Shown piece after piece: positions 8,893-17,955 of a stretch of 26,786 nt of DNA. Each line of letters opens with the position of its first letter. Position 1 is the stretch's first letter. This DNA is from a virus: the IMG/VR virus record IMGVR_UViG_3300021957_000241, positions 1 through 26,786 of that record, one strand, 5' to 3'. The position numbers and the translations under genes are program-made. The notes beneath the pieces are model-generated. The model had not been told where the DNA came from, made no database searches, and saw only the letters and a program-made list of their open reading frames with translations.

Positions 8893-9525
8893 TTATACTT
8901 CTTTTTTTGGATTATATTTATCCAAAGCCGTTCTTAATTTGCCTTTTGCAAACACTTCTGCTCCTACGCCTGCTGCGGATCCAATACCTCCAATAAGACT
9001 ACTGGTAGCTGTTTGTCTAGCTTGGGTTGCGTCCGCTAATCTTTGTTGAGACATACCGAGCATTGTACTTACTTTCTCTTGTTCAGCGTCTCTGGATATT
9101 AATTCACCTTTTGCTTCGTATAATTGTAATTGACCAGCTTGTTTTCTTTCAGCCATCTGATTAGCTTGCTCCTGCCTACCTATATCTAAAGAAGCTTGTC
9201 TTGCTTGCTGTTGTTGTTGACCTGCTAAGGCCTGAGCCATTGCTGCAATACCAGATCCCCCTGCAGATTGTTGCATTGAACCCATTATATTAGATAAACC
9301 CTGATTTGCTTGTTCTGCTTGAAACTCAGCAGCCTGCGTATTAACAGTAAGGTCTTCCATGGTATTCTCCATATTCTTATACACATTAGAAGTATCTAAT
9401 CCTTCAAACCTAGCTTTATTTGCAGCATACTCAGCTTGAGCTTCTCTTTGCTCTCTTCTTCGTTTACCTCCGCCGATAAGTCCGCCAGCTATGCCTGATA
9501 CTGCTCCTACAATTTGTCCTATCAT
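8893..9525 (-). CDS. Internal virion protein, helical Q/A-rich (210 aa)
   Basis: A 210-residue protein resembling the small ejection proteins of podoviruses (roles like T7 gp14 or P22 gp7). The first 20 residues are Gly/Ile/Val-rich and hydrophobic (MIGQIVGAVSGIAGGLIGGG) and are followed by KRRREQREAQAEYAA. The middle, about 25-165, is a long Gln/Ala-rich helical or coiled-coil region with a QQQQQ run at about 123-127. The end carries a second Gly/Ala-rich hydrophobic patch (SSLIGGIGSAAGVGAEVF) and a basic tail. Amphipathic glycine-rich ends on a helical body fit a protein that inserts in the host membrane during DNA entry. This is family-level resemblance plus context; no motif proves it. 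It precedes the 475-aa protein by 4 nt. Confidence 0.65.
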   Translation of the reverse strand: MIGQIVGAVSGIAGGLIGGGKRRREQREAQAEYAANKARFEGLDTSNVYKNMENTMEDLTVNTQAAEFQAEQANQGLSNIMGSMQQSAGGSGIAAMAQALAGQQQQQARQASLDIGRQEQANQMAERKQAGQLQLYEAKGELISRDAEQEKVSTMLGMSQQRLADATQARQTATSSLIGGIGSAAGVGAEVFAKGKLRTALDKYNPKKEV

Positions 9526-9557
9526 TTTATTAAGTTTTTATAGTTTATTATTACGTA

Positions 9558-9884
9558 TTATTTACTGCTTTCAAATACCTCAGACCCAACAGAAAACAAC
9601 TCTGCGTAGTCTTGAGAGTCGTTTCTAAATTGCACCTCAGCGAAGTATCCAACCAGTGAAGTTAAATTAGCTTTGTTATCTTTAGTAAACAATATAAAAC
9701 TATTGTTAGTAGGTCCCACAGTGTTTCCAGGTATTTGACATGTAATACTGCTGCTTGTAATGCTTGTTATCGCTCCCATTTTTACTAAAACAGTTCCTTT
9801 AGCGTCATTGGTATAATAAGCAATGTCTCCTGTTTGAACAGAGTTTTGTATTTTATTTGCAAAATTTATTGTTATTGATCCCAT
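9558..9884 (-). CDS. Small conserved virion-associated protein (108 aa)
   Basis: A 108-residue, beta-rich protein without transmembrane segments. It starts MGSITINFANKIQNSVQTGD and contains DIAYYTNDAKG, a Ser/Thr-rich middle (ITSITSSSITCQIPG) and the end EVQFRNDSQDYAELFSVGSEVF. I recall similar short proteins between tail-fibre and ejection genes in uncharacterised marine Bacteroidetes phages, but no function is known to me. It lies 11 nt after the stop of the preceding ORF and 32 nt before the ejection-protein gene, so it belongs to the same late transcript. A minor tail or fibre-accessory role is plausible. The start codon ATG at 9884 follows an A/T-only leader. Confidence 0.55.
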   Translation of the reverse strand: MGSITINFANKIQNSVQTGDIAYYTNDAKGTVLVKMGAITSITSSSITCQIPGNTVGPTNNSFILFTKDNKANLTSLVGYFAEVQFRNDSQDYAELFSVGSEVFESSK

Positions 9885-9895
9885 ATATTTATTTT

Positions 9896-10345
9896 TTATG
9901 CGTCTCCTATAATGAACATGTTTATATCACAAACATCGGTGCTAGCAACAGTACCTCCATCGGTAACCTCTAAGAATATGCTCCATGTTAATGTTACTGT
10001 ACTTGCAGCGGTGGTGCTGATACTAGACGGTGTTATATTGCTTGAAACCGGCTGTATGCCTACAGCATTAGATGTATTTTGTACTATTATCGCATAGTCA
10101 AAGCGACTACCCCCTCCTCCTGGAGCAGAAGTGATTCTAGGTGTAACTGCTGTAAACGTTCTTTTAAATGGACCTGAGGCGCCTACGTCTAGCTCCATAG
10201 TAGGTTCGGTAACACTTGTTAATTCTCCATCACCTGGTAGATCTCTTATATACGAAGCTGTTATAGGTATCGTCGCTAATGCAAAGTCAATGGCGAAAAT
10301 GTTGGTTCTTCGCAAAAAGGTGGGTCCCACGTAGGTACTACGCAA
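9896..10345 (-). CDS. -1 frame ORF overlapping the fibre-like gene; possible frameshifted C-terminal domain (up to 149 aa)
   Basis: This frame is open from 10354 to 9896 and overlaps the end of the 540-aa gene (10276-11898) in the -1 register. No ATG occurs until residue 50 of the ORF (10198). The earliest starts are TTG at 10345 and GTG at 10330. The translated sequence between those points still looks protein-like (NIFAIDFALATIPITASYIRD), and the rest is Ser/Thr/Gly-rich beta-type sequence like the upstream gene, ending in VCDINMFIIGDA. It may be the C-terminal domain of the fibre-like protein reached by -1 frameshifting, a separate protein from a non-ATG start, a shorter 100-aa protein from ATG 10198, or the product of a one-base indel. 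Similar phages would decide. It ends 11 nt before the 108-aa gene. Confidence 0.45.
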   Translation of the reverse strand: MRSTYVGPTFLRRTNIFAIDFALATIPITASYIRDLPGDGELTSVTEPTMELDVGASGPFKRTFTAVTPRITSAPGGGGSRFDYAIIVQNTSNAVGIQPVSSNITPSSISTTAASTVTLTWSIFLEVTDGGTVASTDVCDINMFIIGDA

Positions 10346-11898
10346 ACGCTCATTTCAAAACTCGAAAATGTTGTCGTTGTTCTATGCCTAACTGATATGC
10401 TAGTTTCATCATCTTTTGAAAAACCGAAAGCACCCAGATAAGCAGTTGTGGTAGGGATTTCTGACCGCACTCCGTTTGTGTAAAAAACAAACTGAATAGG
10501 GTCTTGGTTGTTTCTAGTCCACGAAAATGATATACTACTATAATAAAAATCGTCAGGATAAAAGCCAAATGTTCCAGCTTCATCTCCCAAAGTATAAAAA
10601 GTTTGACCGTCTCCGTCAGGTGTTATCGGTGTTTCTACCCAAATAACTTGTTCGCTTACTATATCTACAGTAGCGGTTGCTTCAGCGCTATCATTTGTCC
10701 CATTATTAACTTTAAAACCGAAACCATCTGTTCCAGCGTTAGATGCAGCAATAAAAACAACTTCATTATTTATCCCATCGCTATCAGTTGGTAAAGTGAA
10801 AGGAATATTATTTTCGTTTATAATCGTCGGGGTTGTTCCTGTAGTTTGTAGCGTTGATGTACCTGTAGGTAAAGATGTTATTATATATGTTAAAGGCTGG
10901 TCCAAAGGATCTGAACCGTTTAACTGAATCGTAGTACTCTGGTTTTCATGAGCTTGATACGTTGCCGCTATCGCAGTTGGTATAACAGAACTTATAGTAA
11001 AACTAGGAGCTAAAGAACAACCTGAGCTACATATAGTGTTTGGGTTTAAATCACCACTAAGTGTAATAGTGTATGTTTCAGAAGCTACAGAGGAAGGAAA
11101 CGCTATAGTTATATCTACAGTGCCACTAGCAGGTATTACTCCTGAAGTGTTTAGTATTACAGTAGATCCTGAATTTTGTACATCTAAGGTGTAATTAGCT
11201 CCTGAGTTACCAGTGAGTGTTATAACTCTGCTTTCACTTCCTGTAAGTAATGATGAAGAATTAATACTGTAAGAATTAACAAACACCGCAGGTACATATA
11301 TTTCTATAGCTTCTGCTATAAAATTTATAACATCTCCTGAAACGTTTGAGCTAGGAAATGTATAATCTATTGTAAATGTTGAAGAAACCACATTAGAATT
11401 AGCATCGGATGTTGTTGCGTTTGATATATTGTAGCTATTAGCGTTACCTGTAGCTAATGTAGCGGTAGGTAAAGAGTAAAAATACTTACCAGTATCTGCA
11501 GTAAATGTTTTTGTCAAAACAGTTGTTGTGTTATTAAAATTACCGCTAGCAGCATAAGTGCCATTACTTGTAGGCGTAGCGTTTGATACTGTAGAATTAT
11601 ATACACCGTTAAGCGTTATAGGTATCAAAACAGATGCTCCATCTATACATACAGGAACAGAGAGATCGCTGGTAATTGTGAACCCTGCTATAAACACTAT
11701 AGTCATTAAAACGTTTTCTCCGTCTTGCGAAAAAACAACAGACTGCAGAGGAGACGCTATTGTTGCTGAAAAATCTGTAGCAGTTATAACATATCCTGAT
11801 AAAGGACTTAATGTTAAAACAGTAGAAGGAATGCTTCCTCCGGAAGAAACAACGTGGTTTACTTCGGTTACTGTAAAATTATCAATTACTGTACTCAT
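10276..11898 (-). CDS. Fibre-like / adhesion-type virion protein with Ig/cadherin-like repeats (540 aa)
   Basis: A 540-residue Ser/Thr/Asn-rich protein, almost entirely beta-type. Repeated Ig-like or bacterial cadherin-like modules are visible. One runs from about residue 310 to 415 (NGSDPLDQPLTYIITSLPTGT ... FGFKVNNGTNDSAEATATV). Another, about 205-285, reads LTGSESRVITLTGNSG ... IPASGTVDITIAFPS. A Cys pair (CSSGCS) lies between them. Such domains are common on phage tail and head fibres, where they mediate weak carbohydrate or surface binding. The gene directly follows the tail stabilization protein (4-nt gap), a natural place for a tail-tip or fibre protein. There is no catalytic motif and no trimerisation or chaperone motif that I recognise. 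The end overlaps a -1-frame ORF, so the mature protein may be longer. Head decoration is the main alternative role. Confidence 0.6.
   Translation of the reverse strand: MSTVIDNFTVTEVNHVVSSGGSIPSTVLTLSPLSGYVITATDFSATIASPLQSVVFSQDGENVLMTIVFIAGFTITSDLSVPVCIDGASVLIPITLNGVYNSTVSNATPTSNGTYAASGNFNNTTTVLTKTFTADTGKYFYSLPTATLATGNANSYNISNATTSDANSNVVSSTFTIDYTFPSSNVSGDVINFIAEAIEIYVPAVFVNSYSINSSSLLTGSESRVITLTGNSGANYTLDVQNSGSTVILNTSGVIPASGTVDITIAFPSSVASETYTITLSGDLNPNTICSSGCSLAPSFTISSVIPTAIAATYQAHENQSTTIQLNGSDPLDQPLTYIITSLPTGTSTLQTTGTTPTIINENNIPFTLPTDSDGINNEVVFIAASNAGTDGFGFKVNNGTNDSAEATATVDIVSEQVIWVETPITPDGDGQTFYTLGDEAGTFGFYPDDFYYSSISFSWTRNNQDPIQFVFYTNGVRSEIPTTTAYLGAFGFSKDDETSISVRHRTTTTFSSFEMSVCVVPTWDPPFCEEPTFSPLTLH
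10312..10320 (-). other. Candidate -1 frameshift site (CCTTTTTGC)
   Basis: Minus-strand zero-frame codons of the 540-aa ORF here read CCT TTT TGC, giving a run of five T (10318-10314). A -1 slip on TTT at 10317-10315 would move translation to TTG CGA AGA of the overlapping ORF, giving a product of about 667 residues. The heptamer is not a strong canonical X-XXY-YYZ slippery site, so confidence is low. It is also the kind of homopolymer where a one-base assembly error or true indel would occur. Confidence 0.3.
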
Positions 11899-11902
11899 AT
11901 TG

Positions 11903-14900
11903 CTATTGGGGTTTTAAAGGGTTTGTTGTAAAACAAGAAGGATCAACGAATACCCTAACATTGAATACGCTAGGTGTTATATCTCCCGTTATAGAAGTTG
12001 GTCTACCAATACCTTGAACAGAAAAATCGCTTGAATCTATATTGTTATCACTATTCGTATTAAAGAAAGTTTCATCTCCTTTTATGTATTGAAACCATTT
12101 ACCTTCCTTATTTAAGAATTGATCAACACCTCCTTTTTGTACGTCTGTTTCTATATACTTAGTGTACCAACCTGCTTCGCTTAAGCTAGAAGATGTAGGT
12201 ATTATACCTGCACTTTTTACTTCTGCTATAGAAATGTCTGTGTAAGTATCATTGCTATACACATATTCCCTTGACTTTGTACCTGAATAGTTTAAAGTAT
12301 TGTAAGACTTAATACTGTTAGGTTGTTCATTTATTAATAAATTTATAGATGAATCATATTGAACACCGTAAAAATTAACTCTAATAGAATCAGCAGTTCC
12401 ATGTTCCCACAATAAACCTTCTTTAAAAGTATATAACCTATTATTTAAAGATATTAAGCCTTCAACGTTATCAAAGCTCTTTCTAGTTTGCCATCCTTTA
12501 ACGTCTTCTTTAAATGTTGCGACTGTTGAAGTAGGTGTGTATTCAACCCATTCTCCGTTCACTTTCTTATTAGCTTTTAATTTATTAGCCCAAGTACTGG
12601 TTAAACCATTGATACTCAGGTTATAAGCTTTTTTGTTATCATCATAACCACCAACCATTGAAGTAGACACAGCTAAGTTGTCCGCAAAGAAAGCGTCCAT
12701 TCCTACAGAAGATATAGGTGTTAAACCATCTCCTCCACCTCCAGACATACTAGATAACCTCATAACTGAACCTCTAGCTTTATCTGTGAAATAAGCTCTG
12801 AAGCCGTAATTAGCGAAAGACTCTGGGTTCTTACTAATACCGTATTCCCCAGCATAAGATCTTGGTGTGCCTAATACTCTGTTGGAAGCTGTAAGTGAAG
12901 CATTCCCTCCTGCGCTGTATAATACATCTTTATTAGCAGGTACAGTTAATACCTTATCTTCACAAAAAGCAATTAAGTCCGTGTCTCTAGACCATAGTTT
13001 CTGAATAGATCCAAACCTAGGGTTTAAGTCTAATGTTATTTTTTCGCCTTGAATAAATTGATTTAAGTTGTTTACACCTGAAATAGAATTAAATATACCT
13101 GAGTATATAAAACCAGTACTTCTTCTTTCTTCTGCGTATGGTTCATCTAATATAGAAGACACTATAGGACCATTGTCAATTGTGGGTGCATTGAAATCAT
13201 CTCTAACACGATCTGATTCAACTCCATTACCAAAAGAAAAACAGTTATGCCATGGTAGGTAGTGCACGTCGTTGTGATTAGCTATAGGTAATATATTAGA
13301 TGCTTTATAATAAAGTTCTAATTCAGTAGCTTCAATAGGTTCTGTCTCCCATACACCTGGTATTGTGCTAGTAAAGCTTTTTTCTAAATAAAATGGCGTT
13401 AATATTTCCATAGAGTAAGCGCTAGAACCTTTTTCAGAGTTGTTTTCTGTTGGTGAAAAAACCTCTGATGGTGGATCTGAAACTATTTTAGCAGTTATAG
13501 ACCATCTTTTTCTTTTGTTAGAGCCATCGTTAAATGATGCTGTTCTAGAACTTTTACGGTAATTACGTATTCTGCTTTTATTGCTAGATGAAGTTATCTC
13601 ATATACAGTTTCTTGACCATCTTCTTTCCATTTAAATCTAGTACCTGTAGATTCTATCGCGTCTACAAAGTCTTTATACTCACTGTACACAGTTCTACCT
13701 ACGTTAAAATCAGAACCTTCAGGCCAAATACCTCCGAAAGATATATCTATGTTAAACGTACCGTTTGTTTCTGAATAGCCTTCTCCTGTTCCCCCAACAA
13801 TAGCGTAAACATTGTCAATAAACCAGTTTGCTCCATAACTTTGCCACCAGCTTCTGCCTAGATTAGTTGCACCGCTTACATAACCTACTTTTACAGAAGT
13901 ATTTATAGCGTATTCATCTGCATTAGCCGTAGTTAATACGTTTGCTTCTAAAGTGGGATCTCTATATAGCTTAACAAAGAACCTTCCCTCAAATTCGGCT
14001 TTATTCTCTGTTTTTTTAACAGCTATTTCTATTGATAACCCTGATGTTACTCTATTTTCATACGTACCATCTGTAGATGTAAAGCTTATGTCTGGTCCAA
14101 ATCTACCTTGGATAGCTACTCTGTATCTTTCATCTCCGGTTTCTAAAAATGAAGTTGATATTATATCATACCAATTAGACTTATTAGACCCGCCTATTAT
14201 CCTTACTATTGAATCTGATTGCTTTGATGCATCAAATATAGTACTCTCTTCAAAAGCTGTTTTAGGAATATCTACGTATGAATAATCTTCTAAAGGAAAG
14301 CCTGTTTCCAAGAAGTTCGTGCTTAAGGCGCCGTAAGACTGTATTTTTTCTTTTATAAATAAAGGAGCTTCATCTGAAATAGCTATAACTTTATATCTTG
14401 CTGGTTCAGAAACGAAGTCATTAGAGTCATGTCTCTTTTTTAACTCCAAGAAAGAATCTTCTTTTACTTTATTTCTTTCAGCTGAAGGAAAAGTTATCCA
14501 TACATTCTGATCATCAGAAGCATACCATCTATCCATTGCTAAGTTATAATAAGGCTGTGAGTTTTCTTTAACGTAAAAAGAAAAATGTGTAAAACCTTCA
14601 GGAGGCAAACTTGATAACTGAGCTGATATTCTATTGTAAAAATTAGCTTCTACTTTAGGTAATTTTCTAGCTGCAGATTCCGATGTAAATACCGGAGTTT
14701 GTCTACCGTATTTATCATGGTAAACTACACCTACTTGATATGTTCTTTGTGATTTTATAGAAGGGTGAGCAACTCCAGGTATAGGTTGACCAATAGCTTC
14801 ATTGTTATCGTCTGTATAAATAGGATTTGGCCCTATTACCGTATTTATTAAAGGCTTTATAGGTAAGTTTAGATTATTTAACAATGTAAAATTATGTAAA

Positions 14901-16300
14901 TAATTACCAAAAATTAATCTATTTCCGCTAACTTCTAATGATTTAGCTTTTCTAGGTACGTTATCCCATGGTCTTATAAGCTGGTTAGCTGGTATAATAG
15001 AACTGATTACCTCTGATTCAATATCAAATTTATTAGCAATCCAAATTTCATCATCTTTTTTAAATGTATCTATCCTGTATACACTATTCTTACCAGATTC
15101 TTTATATAATAAATCCACTTCAATAACATCTGCGGGAATATCTGAAGTTATAAATTCTGTTATCTGACACTGACGCAGGCTGTTTCTCATACCTAAGTTG
15201 TAGCCTTTTAAAGGGTTGTACTCAAATTCTCCAGGTAAAAAAGCTACCGAAGTAAACGGAGAGTAAGAAGAATATTGATTATCTTCATACTTCCATCTAT
15301 AAGCAAACCTAGGGAATTTAAATTCAAATAAAGGATCATCCTCTTCTAATATTGTATCCCACTGTAAATCACCTGTTTGTACATTTTCAGAAACAGATAA
15401 TACACTTACAACAGCATAAGGTTGCTCGTTACCTGCTGGGATAGAGGTTATTTGAACTCTAGCTTCGTAGTTTTGAGGGTTTGAATCATCGTCTTCTCCA
15501 CTTGTAGTTAGCAATAAAGTATCCCCTACTCTAAAAAAAGGTAAAGGAGTTTGTAACCAATTAAGTGTTTTTGATGTTCCTGGCGGATTTGCAATTATTT
15601 CCGCAGGATCTCCAGGATCTGCTTGTGTAAAAGTAGCCGAAGTAACATTGCTTACCGCAGCAGGGTCACCGTTTGAATCCACAGCTCTAGTGTTAGCTAA
15701 TGATAACTCTGGAGCGGTTAAAGGATACTTCTTAATTACAGTTAAATCACTTTCTAAAAAATCTCTACCATTGAAAACAGTATGAGTACCGAAATCTATT
15801 GATGCTTCTTTCCACTGCTCTATATTTATTAGCTTAGGTTCCGTTTGATCATCAGTCCACATTAATAAGCCTTCTAAAGCGCTTATACCGGTTATTAAGT
15901 AGTTTGTACTAAAATTTAAAATAGATTGAGCGTCGACCACTATAGGTGCTATAACGTCATCTATTTGATCATACTCAGCTATTGCACTGATAGAATCCGA
16001 AGCGATGAACCAATATATCTTTTCATTTATATTATCTCTGTGTGTACCTATTACTTTAGGATTAGATAAGTTTGATATAAAATTAGAAGTCCATTTCGTT
16101 ATAACTCCTGTAGTAGGGTTTAAACTTTTATTAGAATTAAGAGTATTGCCTAACACTGTTTGTAACGCGCCTACATTAGATCCTTCTGATGTAGAAAGTT
16201 CTAGGTTTAGCGCATCTCTATATTGTCCATTAGGCACTAATCTTTCATCGAGGTCTTTATTCATTTTCCCCGAATTGAATGTATGTAGTAACTCTGGCAT
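11903..16300 (-). CDS. Tail stabilization (muzzle-like) protein, crAss-like phage type (1465 aa)
   Basis: A large virion protein expected to cap the ring proteins and form the distal short-tail tube. Its N-terminus carries the signature of the 'stabilization protein' of crAss-like and related Bacteroidetes podoviruses: FNSGKMNKDLDERLVPNGQY at about 8-27, followed by RDALN and a GALQTVLGN segment ending near 52. The rest is a beta-rich body with long polar stretches. Near 1143-1215 is another conserved-looking block (YGISKNPESFANYGFRAYF, RGSVMRLSSMSGGGGDGL, GMDAFFADN). In P22-like architecture the gp10 tail needle/hub layer occupies this site; in crAss001 it is the muzzle. The gene begins 3 nt after the second connector gene (TAA-TAT-ATG) and is followed by the fibre-like gene. 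I am confident of the family pattern; the structural equivalence is inference. Confidence 0.75.
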   Translation of the reverse strand: MPELLHTFNSGKMNKDLDERLVPNGQYRDALNLELSTSEGSNVGALQTVLGNTLNSNKSLNPTTGVITKWTSNFISNLSNPKVIGTHRDNINEKIYWFIASDSISAIAEYDQIDDVIAPIVVDAQSILNFSTNYLITGISALEGLLMWTDDQTEPKLINIEQWKEASIDFGTHTVFNGRDFLESDLTVIKKYPLTAPELSLANTRAVDSNGDPAAVSNVTSATFTQADPGDPAEIIANPPGTSKTLNWLQTPLPFFRVGDTLLLTTSGEDDDSNPQNYEARVQITSIPAGNEQPYAVVSVLSVSENVQTGDLQWDTILEEDDPLFEFKFPRFAYRWKYEDNQYSSYSPFTSVAFLPGEFEYNPLKGYNLGMRNSLRQCQITEFITSDIPADVIEVDLLYKESGKNSVYRIDTFKKDDEIWIANKFDIESEVISSIIPANQLIRPWDNVPRKAKSLEVSGNRLIFGNYLHNFTLLNNLNLPIKPLINTVIGPNPIYTDDNNEAIGQPIPGVAHPSIKSQRTYQVGVVYHDKYGRQTPVFTSESAARKLPKVEANFYNRISAQLSSLPPEGFTHFSFYVKENSQPYYNLAMDRWYASDDQNVWITFPSAERNKVKEDSFLELKKRHDSNDFVSEPARYKVIAISDEAPLFIKEKIQSYGALSTNFLETGFPLEDYSYVDIPKTAFEESTIFDASKQSDSIVRIIGGSNKSNWYDIISTSFLETGDERYRVAIQGRFGPDISFTSTDGTYENRVTSGLSIEIAVKKTENKAEFEGRFFVKLYRDPTLEANVLTTANADEYAINTSVKVGYVSGATNLGRSWWQSYGANWFIDNVYAIVGGTGEGYSETNGTFNIDISFGGIWPEGSDFNVGRTVYSEYKDFVDAIESTGTRFKWKEDGQETVYEITSSSNKSRIRNYRKSSRTASFNDGSNKRKRWSITAKIVSDPPSEVFSPTENNSEKGSSAYSMEILTPFYLEKSFTSTIPGVWETEPIEATELELYYKASNILPIANHNDVHYLPWHNCFSFGNGVESDRVRDDFNAPTIDNGPIVSSILDEPYAEERRSTGFIYSGIFNSISGVNNLNQFIQGEKITLDLNPRFGSIQKLWSRDTDLIAFCEDKVLTVPANKDVLYSAGGNASLTASNRVLGTPRSYAGEYGISKNPESFANYGFRAYFTDKARGSVMRLSSMSGGGGDGLTPISSVGMDAFFADNLAVSTSMVGGYDDNKKAYNLSINGLTSTWANKLKANKKVNGEWVEYTPTSTVATFKEDVKGWQTRKSFDNVEGLISLNNRLYTFKEGLLWEHGTADSIRVNFYGVQYDSSINLLINEQPNSIKSYNTLNYSGTKSREYVYSNDTYTDISIAEVKSAGIIPTSSSLSEAGWYTKYIETDVQKGGVDQFLNKEGKWFQYIKGDETFFNTNSDNNIDSSDFSVQGIGRPTSITGDITPSVFNVRVFVDPSCFTTNPLKPQ

Positions 16301-16303
16301 ATA

Positions 16304-17200
16304 TTAGTGTTTTATAACCTTAGACTTGTTGCGCATTACTTGAGCAATTTCTTCGATCTTAATATTAGACAATCTTATTTTTGCGTTTCGTTTTGCGGCG
16401 GCTCTTTCTCTTTTAACCCTACTAACTAAATACTCTGGAGTATTAGCTCTTGTAGATAATACAGAATAAGCTATATGCTTATATAGTGCTTCTTCAGCAA
16501 ACTTATGAACAACCATTTCCTCATCTGATCCTAAACCATCTGAGATATATTTTAAAGTAACAATTTTTGAAACCATTGATGAATCAAAAAATATACTTCC
16601 TTTTATTTGATCAATGTAAAAGACACCGTTCTTCTGCATGTTCTCAGGTGTACTGCCGAATCTAGCTCCAAAACTTTCTAAAGCTGTGGTATCAGTGTCA
16701 TCCATATTTTGAGAATCACCTGTTGCCTTTTCAAATCTCTTCTTTGTTTCAGAATTGTCAGCAGTAATTATATTCCCGTTGTTATCAAATAAGTATTCGT
16801 AATTACTATCTTGTGTTAATGGTAATGGATTACTTGTTTTAGATGTAGGGTATATGATACGTTCTACTCCGCTTCCGTCAACCCATGTTAATTTTACATA
16901 GTTAACATAATCTTTAGGTAATATAAAACCTAAGCTAGGTCCTATTTCTATTTCTTGAGATTTTACAGAAGGTAATAAATCAAAACTAAATTCTTGGATA
17001 CCTCGTTGAGCATGAAAAGCTACATCAGATCTTTTTACTTTACTTATAATTTTATCCTCACCTGTGTAAGATATTATGAAATTGTTTATAATATCTTTTA
17101 TACTAGTGAATTGGTAACTGCCGTAATTCTCATCCCAACTATCCCAAACACCGTCTGGACCTAAGTAATATTGTTCGTCTGTTTTATTTATTAAACCCAT
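16304..17200 (-). CDS. Head-tail connector / tail tubular ring protein (298 aa)
   Basis: A 298-residue protein matching the pattern of the ring or tail-tubular-A-like connector of crAss-like podoviruses. An N-terminal segment DSWDENYGSYQFTSIKDIIN (20-39) is followed by VKRSDVAFHAQRGIQEFSFD and LPSVKSQEIEIGPSLGFILP, then DYVNYVKLTWVDGSGVERI. This alternation of a helical bundle and a beta-rich platform is characteristic of the P22 gp4/T7 gp11 adaptor class. The C-terminus is strongly basic and helical (VSRVKRERAAAKRNAKIRLS), suited to lie against the portal or DNA channel. It follows the other connector by 3 nt and precedes the stabilization protein by 3 nt. The exact ring layer (first or second) cannot be told from sequence alone. 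Confidence 0.7.
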   Translation of the reverse strand: MGLINKTDEQYYLGPDGVWDSWDENYGSYQFTSIKDIINNFIISYTGEDKIISKVKRSDVAFHAQRGIQEFSFDLLPSVKSQEIEIGPSLGFILPKDYVNYVKLTWVDGSGVERIIYPTSKTSNPLPLTQDSNYEYLFDNNGNIITADNSETKKRFEKATGDSQNMDDTDTTALESFGARFGSTPENMQKNGVFYIDQIKGSIFFDSSMVSKIVTLKYISDGLGSDEEMVVHKFAEEALYKHIAYSVLSTRANTPEYLVSRVKRERAAAKRNAKIRLSNIKIEEIAQVMRNKSKVIKH

Positions 17201-17203
17201 ATA

Positions 17204-17935
17204 TTATGCTTTTTCTTGTTGAATAGTCTCTTGTTCTTCTTGGTTCATTACTTGATACAAACTAATGTCTTTTATTAATAAACCACATAATTCTAGTATT
17301 TTAACAACAAGCTCTACTTCTTCTGCTGTATGTAACTCGAAATCAACAGACGCTGACGAATCATACAAAGCTTCTCCAAATACCATTTGATAGTTCCATT
17401 CAACTTTAGCTGGTTTCTTTATATATTGTAACTCTACTTTAGTAGTATCGGTAATCTCTGAATTTCCATAAATTCTAATCCCACTTGAATTAGATACAAA
17501 TACAGGTCTAACGTTTTTTGGTTTAGTCAAAGGTGATGCGTTTATGTACAAAAATTCATTTGCATTTATACGCTCTGCTTCGACGCTTTCTGTTGAAGAA
17601 GTACCGAAAGAATCGGTTGTTGTATTTTTGTAAACCACTGAGCCTAGTCTATATAAATCACTAGGTGGTATAAAATATAATCCAGATCTAGTAGGTTCTG
17701 CTATATTTTCAAAAATATTTATTTTTTCATTAAGTAGAGTTAACATATCTGAATACTCTGTACTGTTTCCAGGCACTCTACCAAATTGATTTATGTCATA
17801 AAAGTATTGCTCAAAAAGATCACTTTGTGCTTGATTAGCAAATAGGTTAAACTCTTGAGGAGTTACATAGCCTCTTTGTTCTTTATTTAGTATTGCTAAT
17901 ACTTTCTGATAAACAGCATCTACGCTTACAGCCAT
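17204..17935 (-). CDS. Head-tail connector / ring protein (243 aa)
   Basis: A 243-residue virion protein with an N-terminal helical motif VYQKVLAILNKEQRGYVTPQ (about 8-27) followed by EFNLFANQAQSDLFEQYFYD. This is typical of the adaptor/ring proteins that bind below the portal in crAss-like and related phages. A beta-rich middle (SGLYFIPPSDLYRLGSVVYK; PVFVSNSSGIRIYG) leads to a C-terminal helical bundle with a Glu/Gln-rich tail. Its neighbour 3 nt downstream is a second connector protein, and the pair sits directly before the stabilization protein, the expected order for stacked ring layers. The start at 17935 follows an A/T-only stretch of 20 nt, before which sits an unusually strong RNA hairpin (17956-17996) that may control its expression. 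Confidence 0.7.
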   Translation of the reverse strand: MAVSVDAVYQKVLAILNKEQRGYVTPQEFNLFANQAQSDLFEQYFYDINQFGRVPGNSTEYSDMLTLLNEKINIFENIAEPTRSGLYFIPPSDLYRLGSVVYKNTTTDSFGTSSTESVEAERINANEFLYINASPLTKPKNVRPVFVSNSSGIRIYGNSEITDTTKVELQYIKKPAKVEWNYQMVFGEALYDSSASVDFELHTAEEVELVVKILELCGLLIKDISLYQVMNQEEQETIQQEKA

Positions 17936-17955
17936 AATTTATTTTTTTATTTATT

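Noticed and set aside
10350-10583. 77-aa minus-strand ORF inside the fibre-like gene
   Set aside because: Fully inside the 540-aa frame, with no family pattern; treated as a shadow.
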